Assembly: GCF_007747995.1 (NCBI RefSeq)
Contig: NZ_CP036276.1
Coordinates: 7,244,001-7,308,000, forward strand
Length of the DNA: 64,000 nt
DNA from: Symmachiella dynata
GTDB lineage: Bacteria > Planctomycetota > Planctomycetia > Planctomycetales > Planctomycetaceae
Direction: 5' to 3'
Below the pieces are notes generated by a model, which did not search any database, was not told the DNA's origin, and worked only from the letters and a program-made list of their open reading frames with translations. A program made the position numbers and the translations under genes. This document shows, piece by piece, positions 43,337-51,241 of the stretch; within the stretch, counting starts at the first letter, position 1, and every line of letters starts with the position of its first letter.

Positions 43337-43803
43337 CCAACGAATCCGCTGTCGATTTTCCCGGCAATTACCGTCTGCACGTCGCTTTGACCGTTTCCAA
43401 CTTGGAAAAGTCCAAGCATTTCTATGAAATCCTGTTCGGCCAACCCGCCTGCAAAGAACGGCCGCGGTATGCGAAATTTGAGCCGCATGACCCGTCAGTC
43501 AATTTGACACTGAACGAAGAAGATGGCAATGTGCGAATCGAAGGCGGATCCGCTCACTTCGGCGTTCAAGTCAAATCCATCGCAGCGGTGCACGCCGCCA
43601 TCGAGCGTTTCCAAGCAGCCAACATCGAAACGATCACCGAAGAAGGCACTACATGTTGCTACGCCGTACAAGACAAGGTGTGGGCCATCGATCCTGATGG
43701 ACATAAGTGGGAAGTCTTCGTTGTCCTGCAGGCCGACGCCAAAGATGAACGTTACGAAGCCGCCGGTTGCTGTGGTCCGGAGACCGTTCAACTGAATAAG
43801 TAA
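43333..43803 (+). CDS. arsI: ArsI/CadI-type VOC protein, probable C-As lyase
   Basis: A 156-residue vicinal-oxygen-chelate protein. The metal-binding residues are His16 (RLHVAL), His75 (SAHFGVQV) and a Glu in DGHKWEVF. The vicinal pair TTCCYA (Cys108-Cys109) is the substrate-binding motif that marks ArsI C-As lyases, which cleave trivalent methyl- or aromatic arsenicals with O2. The C-terminal AAGCCGPE adds two cysteines. It overlaps arsC by four bases. The related CadI group binds cadmium, but the ars context and the Cys pair favour ArsI. Confidence 0.88.
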   Translation: MTNESAVDFPGNYRLHVALTVSNLEKSKHFYEILFGQPACKERPRYAKFEPHDPSVNLTLNEEDGNVRIEGGSAHFGVQVKSIAAVHAAIERFQAANIETITEEGTTCCYAVQDKVWAIDPDGHKWEVFVVLQADAKDERYEAAGCCGPETVQLNK

Positions 43804-43829
43804 GACACTGGTTATTTAGTTAAGACACT

Positions 43830-43858
43830 GGCCTTCCCCACAAATCGTGGGGAAGGCC
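43830..43858. terminator. Bidirectional terminator-like hairpin
   Basis: A perfect 12-bp stem (GGCCTTCCCCAC) with a 5-base loop between the convergent ars operon and the His-rich lipoprotein gene. An 11-bp direct repeat TAAGACACTGG (43801-43811 and 43821-43831) overlaps its left side. There is no clear T-tract, so termination strength is a guess. Confidence 0.65.
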
Positions 43859-43882
43859 AAGCCGCAGCCCGCGCGATTTCCC

Positions 43883-45301
43883 TCAATGACCGTGATCTTC
43901 TTCCCCTAGGGCAATTAACTTAGTCGGCTTCCCACCAACCGGCATTGTGGCTAGCACCCCCAGATCCTTAAGCGACATGATCGAAATCGTACTGTCGCCG
44001 GGGTTGGTCCAAAATGCGTATTGACCGGCGTGATCAAACGTAATCTGGTGGTGTCCGTAGTGGCCTTCGACGGCGCTGTGTCCCACGGGAATCGTTTCCA
44101 GCAACTGTGCGTCGGAAAAATCGAGATCTTGGTTGGGATCAAGTTGGACGATGCTCAAGAATTCGTCCCCTTCGACATCAGCGGGATGGTTGTGAAAGAC
44201 AAACGCTAAGCGCCGCCCATCAGCTGTTTTGACGATTGCCGGAACCGTGGGCCCGTTTCCCGGTTACATAGGAAGTGGAACGTTCACGAGTTGTGGGGAG
44301 GTCTCGTGCGCATTCAACAGCCCCAGCATAGCATAGTCCTCCTCTCCATAAACAAAACTGACGTAGTCGCGGTGCGTTGCAAAAGCCCCCGTGCGCAATG
44401 GTTTTTTCGTCTCGGGATTCTCACCAAGCGCGATGTGATGAATTTCCGTATCCGCATGTTCCGCCATCGGATCAAGATCGGCTGCGACCCAACAGATCCC
44501 ATCGGCCGGCGCAAAGAAAACCTTGTCCGCTGCAGTGGTGGCGCCGTGAATCACCCCCGTAGGCAGTGCTAGCGAATAAGCGATCTCCTCGTTTCCCTCA
44601 GGCTGGATACGAGTCACGTCCACGCGTCCCTGATTGGGACCGCCACCGTCAATCCAGGTCCCATATCCGGTTCGGTTTTCCGCCACGGCCAACGTAATGT
44701 GATGTCCGCCGCCGGCATGGAACCCTTGTGATACGTTGACCTCCCCTTCTCCATCAACGACTGAAGGATCGATCCGGGTGTAACCGTTTTTGCGATCATT
44801 GGCTAAATAATAGACGTCTCGATAGACGTACAGATGGGCCGGGTTTCCTTGTTGATCGTCGAGTTTCCGGGCAATGATCCGTGGTTTGTCGTCGAAACTC
44901 CAATGCCCATGATCGCCGTGCGCTTCCTCTTCGACACCGGTTGCTAAGAGCACCCACCCGCTCTGAAATACACCGTCCGCGTCGTCCCGCACGCCGACCA
45001 GCAACGTACCTTGGCTGCTGTCCATCTGCACGAGATTTTGATGCTCAGCATCGAGCACCGGAAATTCGTCGACGTCATGCATCTCACCCAAACTGGGCGG
45101 GTTACCTTGTAAAACATCTGTCCAACGCAGCTTTCGCGTATCGTGGTCTTGAAGAAACAATCGGCAAATCACCGACGGCTCCGGTTCTTCGGCGGCGTGT
45201 GCCGATGCGTCAAATGTGATCAAATCCTGCTGCTGACCGCAGCCCACCAACATGAAGGCTGCGTGCAATAGTCCGACATAATTCCAAGTTTTCAGGTTCA
45301 T
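43883..45301 (-). pseudogene. His-rich lipoprotein gene interrupted by an in-frame TAA
   Basis: The gene starts at the ATG beginning MNLKTWNYVGLLHAAF, with a lipobox (MLVGC) and an AGGA ribosome-binding site. The first part is 345 residues and ends ...LVNVPLPM at a TAA (44264-44266). The same frame then continues for 126 codons without another stop (PGNGPTVPAIVKTADGRRLA ... LGEEDHGH, stop). Both parts have consistent protein-like, beta-propeller-like composition, so this is one gene with a single nonsense change. His clusters (EEEAHGDHGHWSFDD, FHAGGGHHITL, HGH at the end) suggest a periplasmic metal-binding role. It might still be expressed as a truncated protein or by read-through. It is the last gene after a small lipoprotein and a DUF1559 gene. 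The family is not recognised. Confidence 0.75.
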
Positions 45302-45347
45302 GTTATTTTCCTGCGCGAGTCGCATATGTGGGTTCGTAAGATAAATT

Positions 45348-45752
45348 TCATTCCGCAGCAGAGACAAAGGGCGGCCCGGTTCCCGCTTGAGTTTCCATAA
45401 ACCGGCCCCGGCGAAATCCGAGAAACACCCAATGGACCTCCGTGTCCGTTTGGGAGAGCCAATAAAACCGTCTGTCTCCCACTGGGGTACGATAGACCGA
45501 CGGATTTCCTTGCAGCAGTGGGTTCTCTGCCACCGAGGGTTGATGTCGCAGATAGTTGGTCAGCAACCGTTGGTCTCCCTCGGTCATTTCTGATTGCCGC
45601 TGCCACGTTGTGCTGTCGATGTGCAGTTTGTCCGGCGGTGTCGACATGGGCCGAAAGACAGCCGTGGTTTCCGCCGAGCAACCCTGTAGACCCCACAGCA
45701 TGAGCAAAGCGGCCAACTGTTGCACCGCTGAAGTGACAGTGATCAAGCGCAT
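45348..45752 (-). CDS. Small lipoprotein of unknown function
   Basis: A 134-residue protein with a lipoprotein signal (LAALLMLWGLQGC) and a lipobox LQGC. The mature part has no recognised motif. It contains RRFYWLSQTDTEVHWVF, a beta-rich segment. An AGGA ribosome-binding site precedes the ATG. It lies between the DUF1559 gene (67 bp upstream) and the interrupted His-rich lipoprotein gene (46 bp downstream), all on the minus strand, so these three probably form one operon, perhaps concerned with metal handling. Confidence 0.7.
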   Translation of the reverse strand: MRLITVTSAVQQLAALLMLWGLQGCSAETTAVFRPMSTPPDKLHIDSTTWQRQSEMTEGDQRLLTNYLRHQPSVAENPLLQGNPSVYRTPVGDRRFYWLSQTDTEVHWVFLGFRRGRFMETQAGTGPPFVSAAE

Positions 45753-45819
45753 ATTCCATTCCTATTCAATACCGGCAACGGCAACGATCCATTGCAGCCG
45801 AACAGCGAGCGAGTCATTC

Positions 45820-46782
45820 TTAAAATTCACTAACGACCTGACCATCACTGCGCGAAAACAGTTGTCGCATGGTCGCCAAGTCGATGTTTTCGTTCATAAA
45901 CTGCACGCTCCCGTCACACATCAAGATGTTGGCTCCGCCCGCATGCTGACTCCTCGGTCCGGAGACCAATTCGCCATGGTGTGACACATCCGGCTCAGCG
46001 GAATTCGGTGGAAAATGGGCGTTCACCAGCACGTGATAGCCTGTGCTGCGAATCCAAGCCCCGGCGCGGCGCCCCTCATAGCGGGTTGCGGGAAATGCCG
46101 TTAATGCATCCGCATTCACGGTACAGGGGCCGCCTCCACTCACCCGCTTCATTTGCCGTTGCGCGTCGACCAATTCAGTCGTGTCGTCGCCACGTGAGCC
46201 AAACAGAGTTTCAGCCATGAACACCGTCGTCGTTGTTCCATCTGAAATGTCTCTGAAACGAGTCGATGAACCGCGCCAAAACAGGCCATCGTTGAGTCCT
46301 GTGCAGTAATTCAATTCGCTCCCGCTGCCGCCATTCACCATATAATTTGCACCGGCAAACAAATCCCCGTTGCCGTCTTGATACATGACTTGACCGGCAT
46401 CACTCGGGCAGACAAAAACCGGCACAACCCGAGCAGCAGCAGTCGCCAAGAGCGGATTGACCTGAGGAGCCCAAGCCGGCCCCAACAGCAGCGGATCGTT
46501 GAAGTCAATCAGACCATGCAGATTCGACTGCTCAAGATAGGGAAGGACTTGAGCTTGCGGAGAATAGCCGTAGTTCGAATCCGCAGCCAACAGCGGAAAG
46601 GCAGTATGCACATCGTAATAATTGTGCATGGCAATCCCGAGTTGTTTGAGATTGTTGCGACACTGCGTGCGCCGCGCCGCTTCGCGCGCCTGCTGCACCG
46701 CCGGCAGCAATAAAGCAACAAGAATCGCAATGATGGCGATCACCACCAGCAATTCAATGAGTGTAAAACCAGAACGTTTCAT
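45820..46782 (-). CDS. DUF1559 domain protein with type IV pilin-like N-terminus
   Basis: A 320-residue protein from the ATG beginning MKRSGFTLIELLVVIAIIAI, a classic prepilin cleavage and methylation segment (cleavage after Gly5, then Phe) followed by VALLLPAVQQAREAARRTQC, the DUF1559 hallmark. The C-terminal region has GGANILMCDGSVQFMNENID, another family signature. Planctomycetes carry dozens of these pseudopilin-like proteins, and their role is not settled. It is the first gene of the minus-strand lipoprotein operon and lies 111 bp downstream of a long palindrome that may control the operon. Confidence 0.92.
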   Translation of the reverse strand: MKRSGFTLIELLVVIAIIAILVALLLPAVQQAREAARRTQCRNNLKQLGIAMHNYYDVHTAFPLLAADSNYGYSPQAQVLPYLEQSNLHGLIDFNDPLLLGPAWAPQVNPLLATAAARVVPVFVCPSDAGQVMYQDGNGDLFAGANYMVNGGSGSELNYCTGLNDGLFWRGSSTRFRDISDGTTTTVFMAETLFGSRGDDTTELVDAQRQMKRVSGGGPCTVNADALTAFPATRYEGRRAGAWIRSTGYHVLVNAHFPPNSAEPDVSHHGELVSGPRSQHAGGANILMCDGSVQFMNENIDLATMRQLFSRSDGQVVSEF

Positions 46783-47612
46783 AGGTGAGTTCCCAGTCGA
46801 TGAATACGAAACAATGACGAAAAGCGGCGAACCAGAAACACGCAACCGGCGCCGTCAACTAAGGCGCAAGTATGACCACACAACACCTATTTGTAAATGC
46901 AATCCTTTTGCATTTACGTCATTTCCGAAAAATACACCAGTTGCACCTGACGACACTATTCCGCACCAGCCCCACCGCCGGCTATAAATCCCCAGCCCAC
47001 ACCGCATTGGCTCAGGCTGTACCGGTAGCCAGCGACCCTGTTTTAGACTTGTATCTAAGCGTTTGCGGAAATCTAAGCACGCATGACAATTGCACCAGAG
47101 CAGTTCACACGCAGTGGCCGGTACTTCCAGAAAGCGCAGTCCAGCCCCAACCCCACGCCGACGGACACCGCACAACAAACAATGGTTCCGCCGATTTGCG
47201 TGCGTGCGTTCAACAAATAATTGCACATGCTATTTGGATGCACATACCCAGCAAGGGCCCGGCAAACACGCACCTAAGGCCATGCAGCGCGGCAGATGCG
47301 ATTACAGCAGCCTGCCGAGAACAGCCAACACAACTGAGCCCACCCAGAGCATTCGAAGATTGCGCATTAAACGCCCCCACGCAGCGCGGGTAGCAGCTGC
47401 TCTCGACATGACCGCAAAGCCGCATCAATGGCCTGGTTGCCGATTCACACTCGCCGCAACGGCGCTCGCGCATTTCCCGGCGCGCAAAATTTGCGCGGAA
47501 TGCACAGAGCGGTCCACATTCGAGCCGCCACCGCCACCCATGGCCATGACTGACCTAGCAGCCAATGGGACGTAAAAACGAACCGTGGGCGACGACCATA
47601 CTCAACACAGCA
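46783..47612. other. Intergenic region of 830 bp
   Basis: It contains the palindrome at 46893-46917 and the probable promoter of the DUF1559 operon. From about 46950 to 47580 the plus strand is rich in C and A, with no credible coding frame on either strand and no RNA gene that I recognise. Confidence 0.5.
46893..46917. promoter_or_regulatory. 10-5-10 palindrome, candidate metalloregulator operator
   Basis: GTAAATGCAA, five bases, then TTGCATTTAC, a perfect AT-rich dyad in a GC-richer background, 111 bp upstream of the DUF1559 start. Size and sequence resemble operators of the Fur/Zur family, and the operon downstream ends in a His-rich lipoprotein. Which regulator binds is not known. Confidence 0.5.
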
Positions 47613-47870
47613 TTACTCCAACGTCAATTGCGGACCCTGCTCAGTCTTCTTCAGATCCAATTCTTTATCAGACAAAGCCTCGTTGGTCGGCGCATCGAGT
47701 GCGAGGACCGTTTGCTCACCATGATCAAACGTTGTGTCCCCAGGAAGAACTTGTCCTACGCGCACCACCAAGCTATTGGCTTCGGGCACAAAACGCACGA
47801 CCGATTCTTCAGGTGAACTCGCGAGAATTTGCGACAAATGTTCAGCAGCATTTTCGGTAACGGTCAACAT
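47613..47870 (-). CDS. HesB/IscA-like small protein without cysteines
   Basis: An 85-residue protein from the ATG at 47870, which has an AAGGAG site six bases upstream. A TTG two codons earlier is less likely. The pattern LTVTENAAEHLSQIL followed by VRFVPEANSLVVRVGQ resembles the start of HesB/IscA-type proteins (helix, then beta strands), but the three iron-binding cysteines are absent, so it cannot assemble Fe-S clusters in the usual way. A related small protein is encoded divergently 340 bp away. The function is unknown. The family link is a visual judgement. Confidence 0.65.
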   Translation of the reverse strand: MLTVTENAAEHLSQILASSPEESVVRFVPEANSLVVRVGQVLPGDTTFDHGEQTVLALDAPTNEALSDKELDLKKTEQGPQLTLE

Positions 47871-48210
47871 CGGCAACTCCTTCTAAGAAAATTACATGGC
47901 CATTCACCGGCGTGCCGGCGGACAAGTACGATCTGACCGCCGATCGACACGCCGCAACACCGAGACTTCACCTGCCGGCAAGCCGCGGCACGGCCAAATA
48001 TTATTTTGTGCTGAATGCATTTTCAAGAACAATCCGCCTCTCAACCCGAGGAGCACTCCCCCGCACACCAAATAAATACCAGAAAACCGCCAAAACCAAT
48101 TGACACACACCCTCGCATTATATTAACTACACAAAGCATTCTGTCGGCACAACGCCACTCAGCCTGAACTTCACGCTTCGCCTGGCAAGTCAACAAAAGC
48201 TCCTCCACCC
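47871..48210. other. Divergent intergenic region
   Basis: 340 bp between the two divergent HesB-like genes, presumably with both promoters. No gene or strong inverted repeat is seen. Confidence 0.4.
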
Positions 48211-48492
48211 ATGTTCACCATCACCAGCACCGCAGCCTACAAACTCAACGATTTACTGAAGGAATTGAGCGATTCCGAGGCAAAGTGCCTCAGACTCGAA
48301 GTGCGCGATTGCCAAGCGATGCTGACCCTGGATGAGCCTCGCGATTTCGACCAAGTTTTTGTCGTCGGCGACCGCAAGGTGCTCGTTGCCGATGCGACAA
48401 CCTGCGACGAATGCTCGCAAGTCCACCTCGATTGTGGCTCAGCAGGAAACTTTGCACTTGTCTACTCCGGCAATCGCTTCGAACCGAACTGA
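48211..48492 (+). CDS. HesB/IscA-like small protein with cysteines
   Basis: A 93-residue protein, FTITSTAAYKLNDLLKEL followed by CLRLEVRDCQAMLTLDEP, similar in layout to the divergent neighbour and to HesB-type proteins. It has five cysteines (two in the first half, then TTCDECS and LDCGSAGN) in place of the canonical Cys-x(n)-CGC pattern, so metal or cluster binding is possible but not shown. There is no good ribosome-binding site. It lies upstream of floA on the same strand with a 144-bp gap. Confidence 0.65.
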   Translation: MFTITSTAAYKLNDLLKELSDSEAKCLRLEVRDCQAMLTLDEPRDFDQVFVVGDRKVLVADATTCDECSQVHLDCGSAGNFALVYSGNRFEPN

Positions 48493-48636
48493 CACAGGCA
48501 AACATCGGCCGCCGCGAATCGCGTTGACAATCGCCCCGAGGCCGCCCACAAGCCCGCGCGGCGACACTCTAACCCGCCGATCACACACAGCCTCGCAAAG
48601 CCAAAACGAAACCCCACAACACTGGAGCGCAACCCA

Positions 48637-49635
48637 ATGCTAAATGGATGGCTGACCGTTACCGGGATCGCGTTTGCGGTTGTATTGACACTGGTGTTCG
48701 CGTTTGTGTTTTCAAGATATGCCGGACTGTGGTTACGCGCCTTGGTTTCCCGTGCGCGCATAGGAATGCCCTCGCTTGTATCGATGACACTGCGACGGGT
48801 CAGCCCGCAAAAGATCGTCGACGCCAAAGTCATGGCAGTCCAAGCGGGACTCGAAGGAATTGACAAACGCAGCCTAGAGTCACATCAACTGGCCGGCGGA
48901 CGCGTTACGAATGTGGTGCGGGCACTGATCGCTGCTCACCGGGCAAAAATCGATCTCGACTGGAACACGGCAGCAGCAATCGACCTGGCCGGTCGGGATG
49001 TCCTGGACGCTGTGCGCATGAGCGTCGACCCCCGCGTGATCGACTGCCCAGCCCCGGATGCACCGGGACGCAACACACTCGACGGAGTCGCACGGGACGG
49101 AATCCAATTGAAAGTCAAAGCCCGCGTCACAGTGCGCGCAAACTTGGCACAACTAGTCGGCGGGGCGACAGAAGAGACAGTTGTCGCCCGAGTTGGCGAA
49201 GGGATTGTCTCGGCCATTGGCTCGTGCGCAAACCACAAAACAGTCCTAGCGAATCCGATGCTCATCTCTCAACGGGTCCAGGACCGCGGACTCGACGCGC
49301 AAACAGCGTTTGCCATCGTGTCGATCGACATTGCCAACATCGACGTAGGCGACAATATCGGAGCACGACTACAGATCGACCAAGCCCAGGCGGATATGCG
49401 GGTTGCCCGCGCAAAAGCCGAAGAGCGACGCGCCCGCGCAGTCGCGACCGAGCAAGAAATGATCGCCAAGACACGCGAAAACCAAGCCCAGGTTGTCGCA
49501 GCCGAAGCGCGGATCCCGCGCGCCCAGGCTTGCGCATTTCGCGAAGGGAACATTGGCACCCGAGACCACCGACGCCGCAGGCACAGTCCCCGGACCGTGA
49601 CCGCACCGCGCGCAAAAGAAACTGAACAACTCTGA
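48637..49635 (+). CDS. floA: Flotillin-like protein FloA
   Basis: A 332-residue protein matching FloA in length. The N-terminal membrane hairpin is followed by the flotillin/SPFH domain ([81 protein letters not shown]) and the C-terminal coiled coil ([20 protein letters not shown]). It should organise functional membrane microdomains. The final 30 residues (after EGNIGTRDH) are Arg-rich and unlike the usual ...NIxADTxMR ending. I checked the alternative frame there and found no better continuation. The nfeD gene that often sits beside floA is not present here. Confidence 0.92.
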   Translation: MLNGWLTVTGIAFAVVLTLVFAFVFSRYAGLWLRALVSRARIGMPSLVSMTLRRVSPQKIVDAKVMAVQAGLEGIDKRSLESHQLAGGRVTNVVRALIAAHRAKIDLDWNTAAAIDLAGRDVLDAVRMSVDPRVIDCPAPDAPGRNTLDGVARDGIQLKVKARVTVRANLAQLVGGATEETVVARVGEGIVSAIGSCANHKTVLANPMLISQRVQDRGLDAQTAFAIVSIDIANIDVGDNIGARLQIDQAQADMRVARAKAEERRARAVATEQEMIAKTRENQAQVVAAEARIPRAQACAFREGNIGTRDHRRRRHSPRTVTAPRAKETEQL

Positions 49636-49657
49636 CTTCAAGAAAAGGAGAACTGCC

Positions 49658-49906
49658 ATGCACGAAAATTCCGACAGCGTTGTCGATGTCGGCAACTGGG
49701 TTAACCTGACTGGATTCGAGCCCGGCGCTGAAGAAGAAAAAATCTATATCGTAGACGACGCAGCGGCACAACCGGCGGAGCTCAAGGTGGGCAAAAGCAG
49801 CCCGCTCGCCCAAGCTTTACTGGGCAAGCAAGTGGGAGATGAATTTTCGTTTCAGACACCGGCCGGGAATGTTCAGCTGACTGTTACCGCAACCGGACAG
49901 CCTTGA
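49658..49906 (+). CDS. GreA/GreB C-terminal-like (FKBP-fold) protein
   Basis: An 82-residue protein preceded by an AAGGAG site, 22 bp after floA. The segment NWVNLTGFEPGAEEEKIYIV to SPLAQALLGKQVGDEFSF and TPAGNVQLTVTATG matches the C-terminal domain of transcript cleavage factors and of Rnk-type regulators. The coiled-coil N-terminal domain with its acidic tip is missing, so it cannot act as a cleavage factor. It may bind RNA polymerase as a regulator. It converges on the MarR gene. Confidence 0.78.
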   Translation: MHENSDSVVDVGNWVNLTGFEPGAEEEKIYIVDDAAAQPAELKVGKSSPLAQALLGKQVGDEFSFQTPAGNVQLTVTATGQP

Positions 49907-49940
49907 CAGCAAGTCCACGCTTGCGACCGGTCACGATGCG

Positions 49941-50492
49941 CTATGCGGGCGGCTGTTCACTGAGACGATCGGCCGCCTTCTCGGCCGATTCATCGATCGC
50001 ACCGATGGCCAGCATGGGAGTTGCGTCGATCTCCTCAGCCTCCATCATAGAGACAATGCGCTGCAACGAAGAAAGCGTCTGGGTTTTTTCCCAATCGGCC
50101 AACTTGGCGAATTCGTGCACGAATTGCTCCTGAAGCAACGACGGAGCGCTACGGACAAGCTCAGTAGCTTGAGGCGTAGCAACGACAAGCATCCGGCGTT
50201 TATCGACGGGGCAGCGGCGGCGAACGACAAAATCACGGCGCGTCAGCCGATCCAGAATCCCAGTAACCGTGCCCTGGCTTAAGTGAACCCGTTTCGCCAA
50301 TTCACCGGCCGGCACCTCACCGATCTCACAAAGGGCTTTGAGCACAGTGAGTTGCGGCCCAGTGAGCCCATGTTTCTGCAACAGCTTACGGGAGCGTAAG
50401 TCGACAGCACGAATGATACGACGCAGCGCAATGAGCACTTGCTCGCAGAAGAAGTCATCGGGTTGCAGCGTCGTCGTCCGTTTAGCGGCCAT
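49941..50492 (-). CDS. ectR: MarR-family regulator, probable ectoine regulator EctR
   Basis: A 183-residue winged-helix protein. Residues about 20-150 form the MarR core (LIALRRIIRAVDLRSRKLLQ, LTGPQLTVLKALCEIGE, LAKRVHLSQGTVTGILDRLT, RRRCPVDKRRMLVVATPQ). It is encoded divergently from ectABCD, the position and family of EctR1-type repressors. The gap of 237 bp contains two TGTGTACA dyads and a 10-1-10 palindrome. By analogy it represses ect transcription at low osmolarity. The C-terminal acidic extension is longer than usual. The name rests on context and family. Confidence 0.85.
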   Translation of the reverse strand: MAAKRTTTLQPDDFFCEQVLIALRRIIRAVDLRSRKLLQKHGLTGPQLTVLKALCEIGEVPAGELAKRVHLSQGTVTGILDRLTRRDFVVRRRCPVDKRRMLVVATPQATELVRSAPSLLQEQFVHEFAKLADWEKTQTLSSLQRIVSMMEAEEIDATPMLAIGAIDESAEKAADRLSEQPPA

Positions 50493-50523
50493 GCATCACA
50501 TCCAGAAAATGCGGATATATTAC

Positions 50524-50531
50524 TGTGTACA
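50524..50531. promoter_or_regulatory. TGTGTACA dyad near the ectR start
   Basis: CTGT-GT-ACAG is a short dyad 32 bp upstream of the ectR start, followed by GAAAGTA. The same octamer, with a similar right flank, recurs at 50647. A candidate EctR half-operator for autoregulation. Confidence 0.45.
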
Positions 50532-50646
50532 GAAAGTATCGACAGGCGAGGATTTCGTTGCCTCAGGCACTACAGTAGATTAAAAACCAGTGAATTTAGC
50601 GAATCCTTAAATTTGCAGAGGATCACTGTGGACATTTATTTTCAAT

Positions 50647-50654
50647 TGTGTACA
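50647..50654. promoter_or_regulatory. TGTGTACA dyad near the ectA start
   Basis: TTGT-GT-ACAA dyad 76 bp before the ectA start, followed by AAGTA. Its match with the ectR-proximal copy suggests both sites serve one divergently acting regulator. Confidence 0.45.
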
Positions 50655-50668
50655 AAGTAAATGCTCGG

Positions 50669-50689
50669 TATTGGCAGTAACTGCCAATA
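50669..50689. promoter_or_regulatory. Perfect 10-1-10 palindrome before ectA
   Basis: TATTGGCAGT, one base, ACTGCCAATA, 41 bp before the ectA start, probably overlapping the promoter or the leader. It could be an operator for EctR or another regulator, or a hairpin in the mRNA leader. Confidence 0.55.
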
Positions 50690-50729
50690 ATGTGTTTTCG
50701 TCACGAAGCAACAGGGTAGTCAAATCTCT

Positions 50730-51218
50730 TTGAATTTCCGCGAGCCGACTTTAACCGACGCAGTTCGGATTACGCGGCTTGTCCGACGGTGTCCGCCGTT
50801 GGACGTGAATTCGCACTATCTCTCACTGTTGTTATGCCGCGATTTTCACGCAACTTGCGTCGTCGCGGAGCTTGACTCCCAATTGGCTGGGTTCCTGTCA
50901 GCATACCGTCCGCCCGGACGGAATGACACTGTTTTCGTTTGGCAAGTGGCCGTTGATCCTCAACATCGCTCTGCCGGCGTTGCTTCACAGATGCTCGACG
51001 AATTGTTGGCCCGCCCCGCGTGCGGTCAAGTCAACTGGCTGGAAACAACCGTGACACCCTCCAACACTTCGTCGCAAAAGTTATTCCGGTCTCTGGCAGC
51101 GCGGCTGGAGACTGAGTGTAACCGCGAAGATGGCTTCACAGCAGATTTATTCACTGAGGCCGATCCGCATGAACCAGAAGATCTGTACCGCGTCGGTCCG
51201 TTCGCACTGAATCACTAA
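50730..51218 (+). CDS. ectA: Diaminobutyrate N-acetyltransferase
   Basis: A 162-residue GNAT protein: LNFREPTLTDAVRITRLVRR, VNSHYLSLLLCRDFHATCVV, VWQVAVDPQHRSAGVASQML (acetyl-CoA loop), LETTVTPSNTSSQKLFRSLA. These are characteristic of EctA, which acetylates L-2,4-diaminobutyrate at N-gamma. The start is TTG, since no ATG or GTG occurs between the upstream in-frame stop at 50688 and the conserved N-terminus. An AGGG lies 12 bases upstream, so translation initiation may be weak. It is followed 23 bp later by ectB. Confidence 0.93.
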   Translation: MNFREPTLTDAVRITRLVRRCPPLDVNSHYLSLLLCRDFHATCVVAELDSQLAGFLSAYRPPGRNDTVFVWQVAVDPQHRSAGVASQMLDELLARPACGQVNWLETTVTPSNTSSQKLFRSLAARLETECNREDGFTADLFTEADPHEPEDLYRVGPFALNH

Positions 51219-51241
51219 TCAACCAGAAAGATTTTGGTCAT

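Noticed and set aside
44264-44266. TAA as a recoded selenocysteine or pyrrolysine codon
   Set aside because: Those recoding events use TGA and TAG, not TAA, and no supporting element is visible. A nonsense change is simpler.
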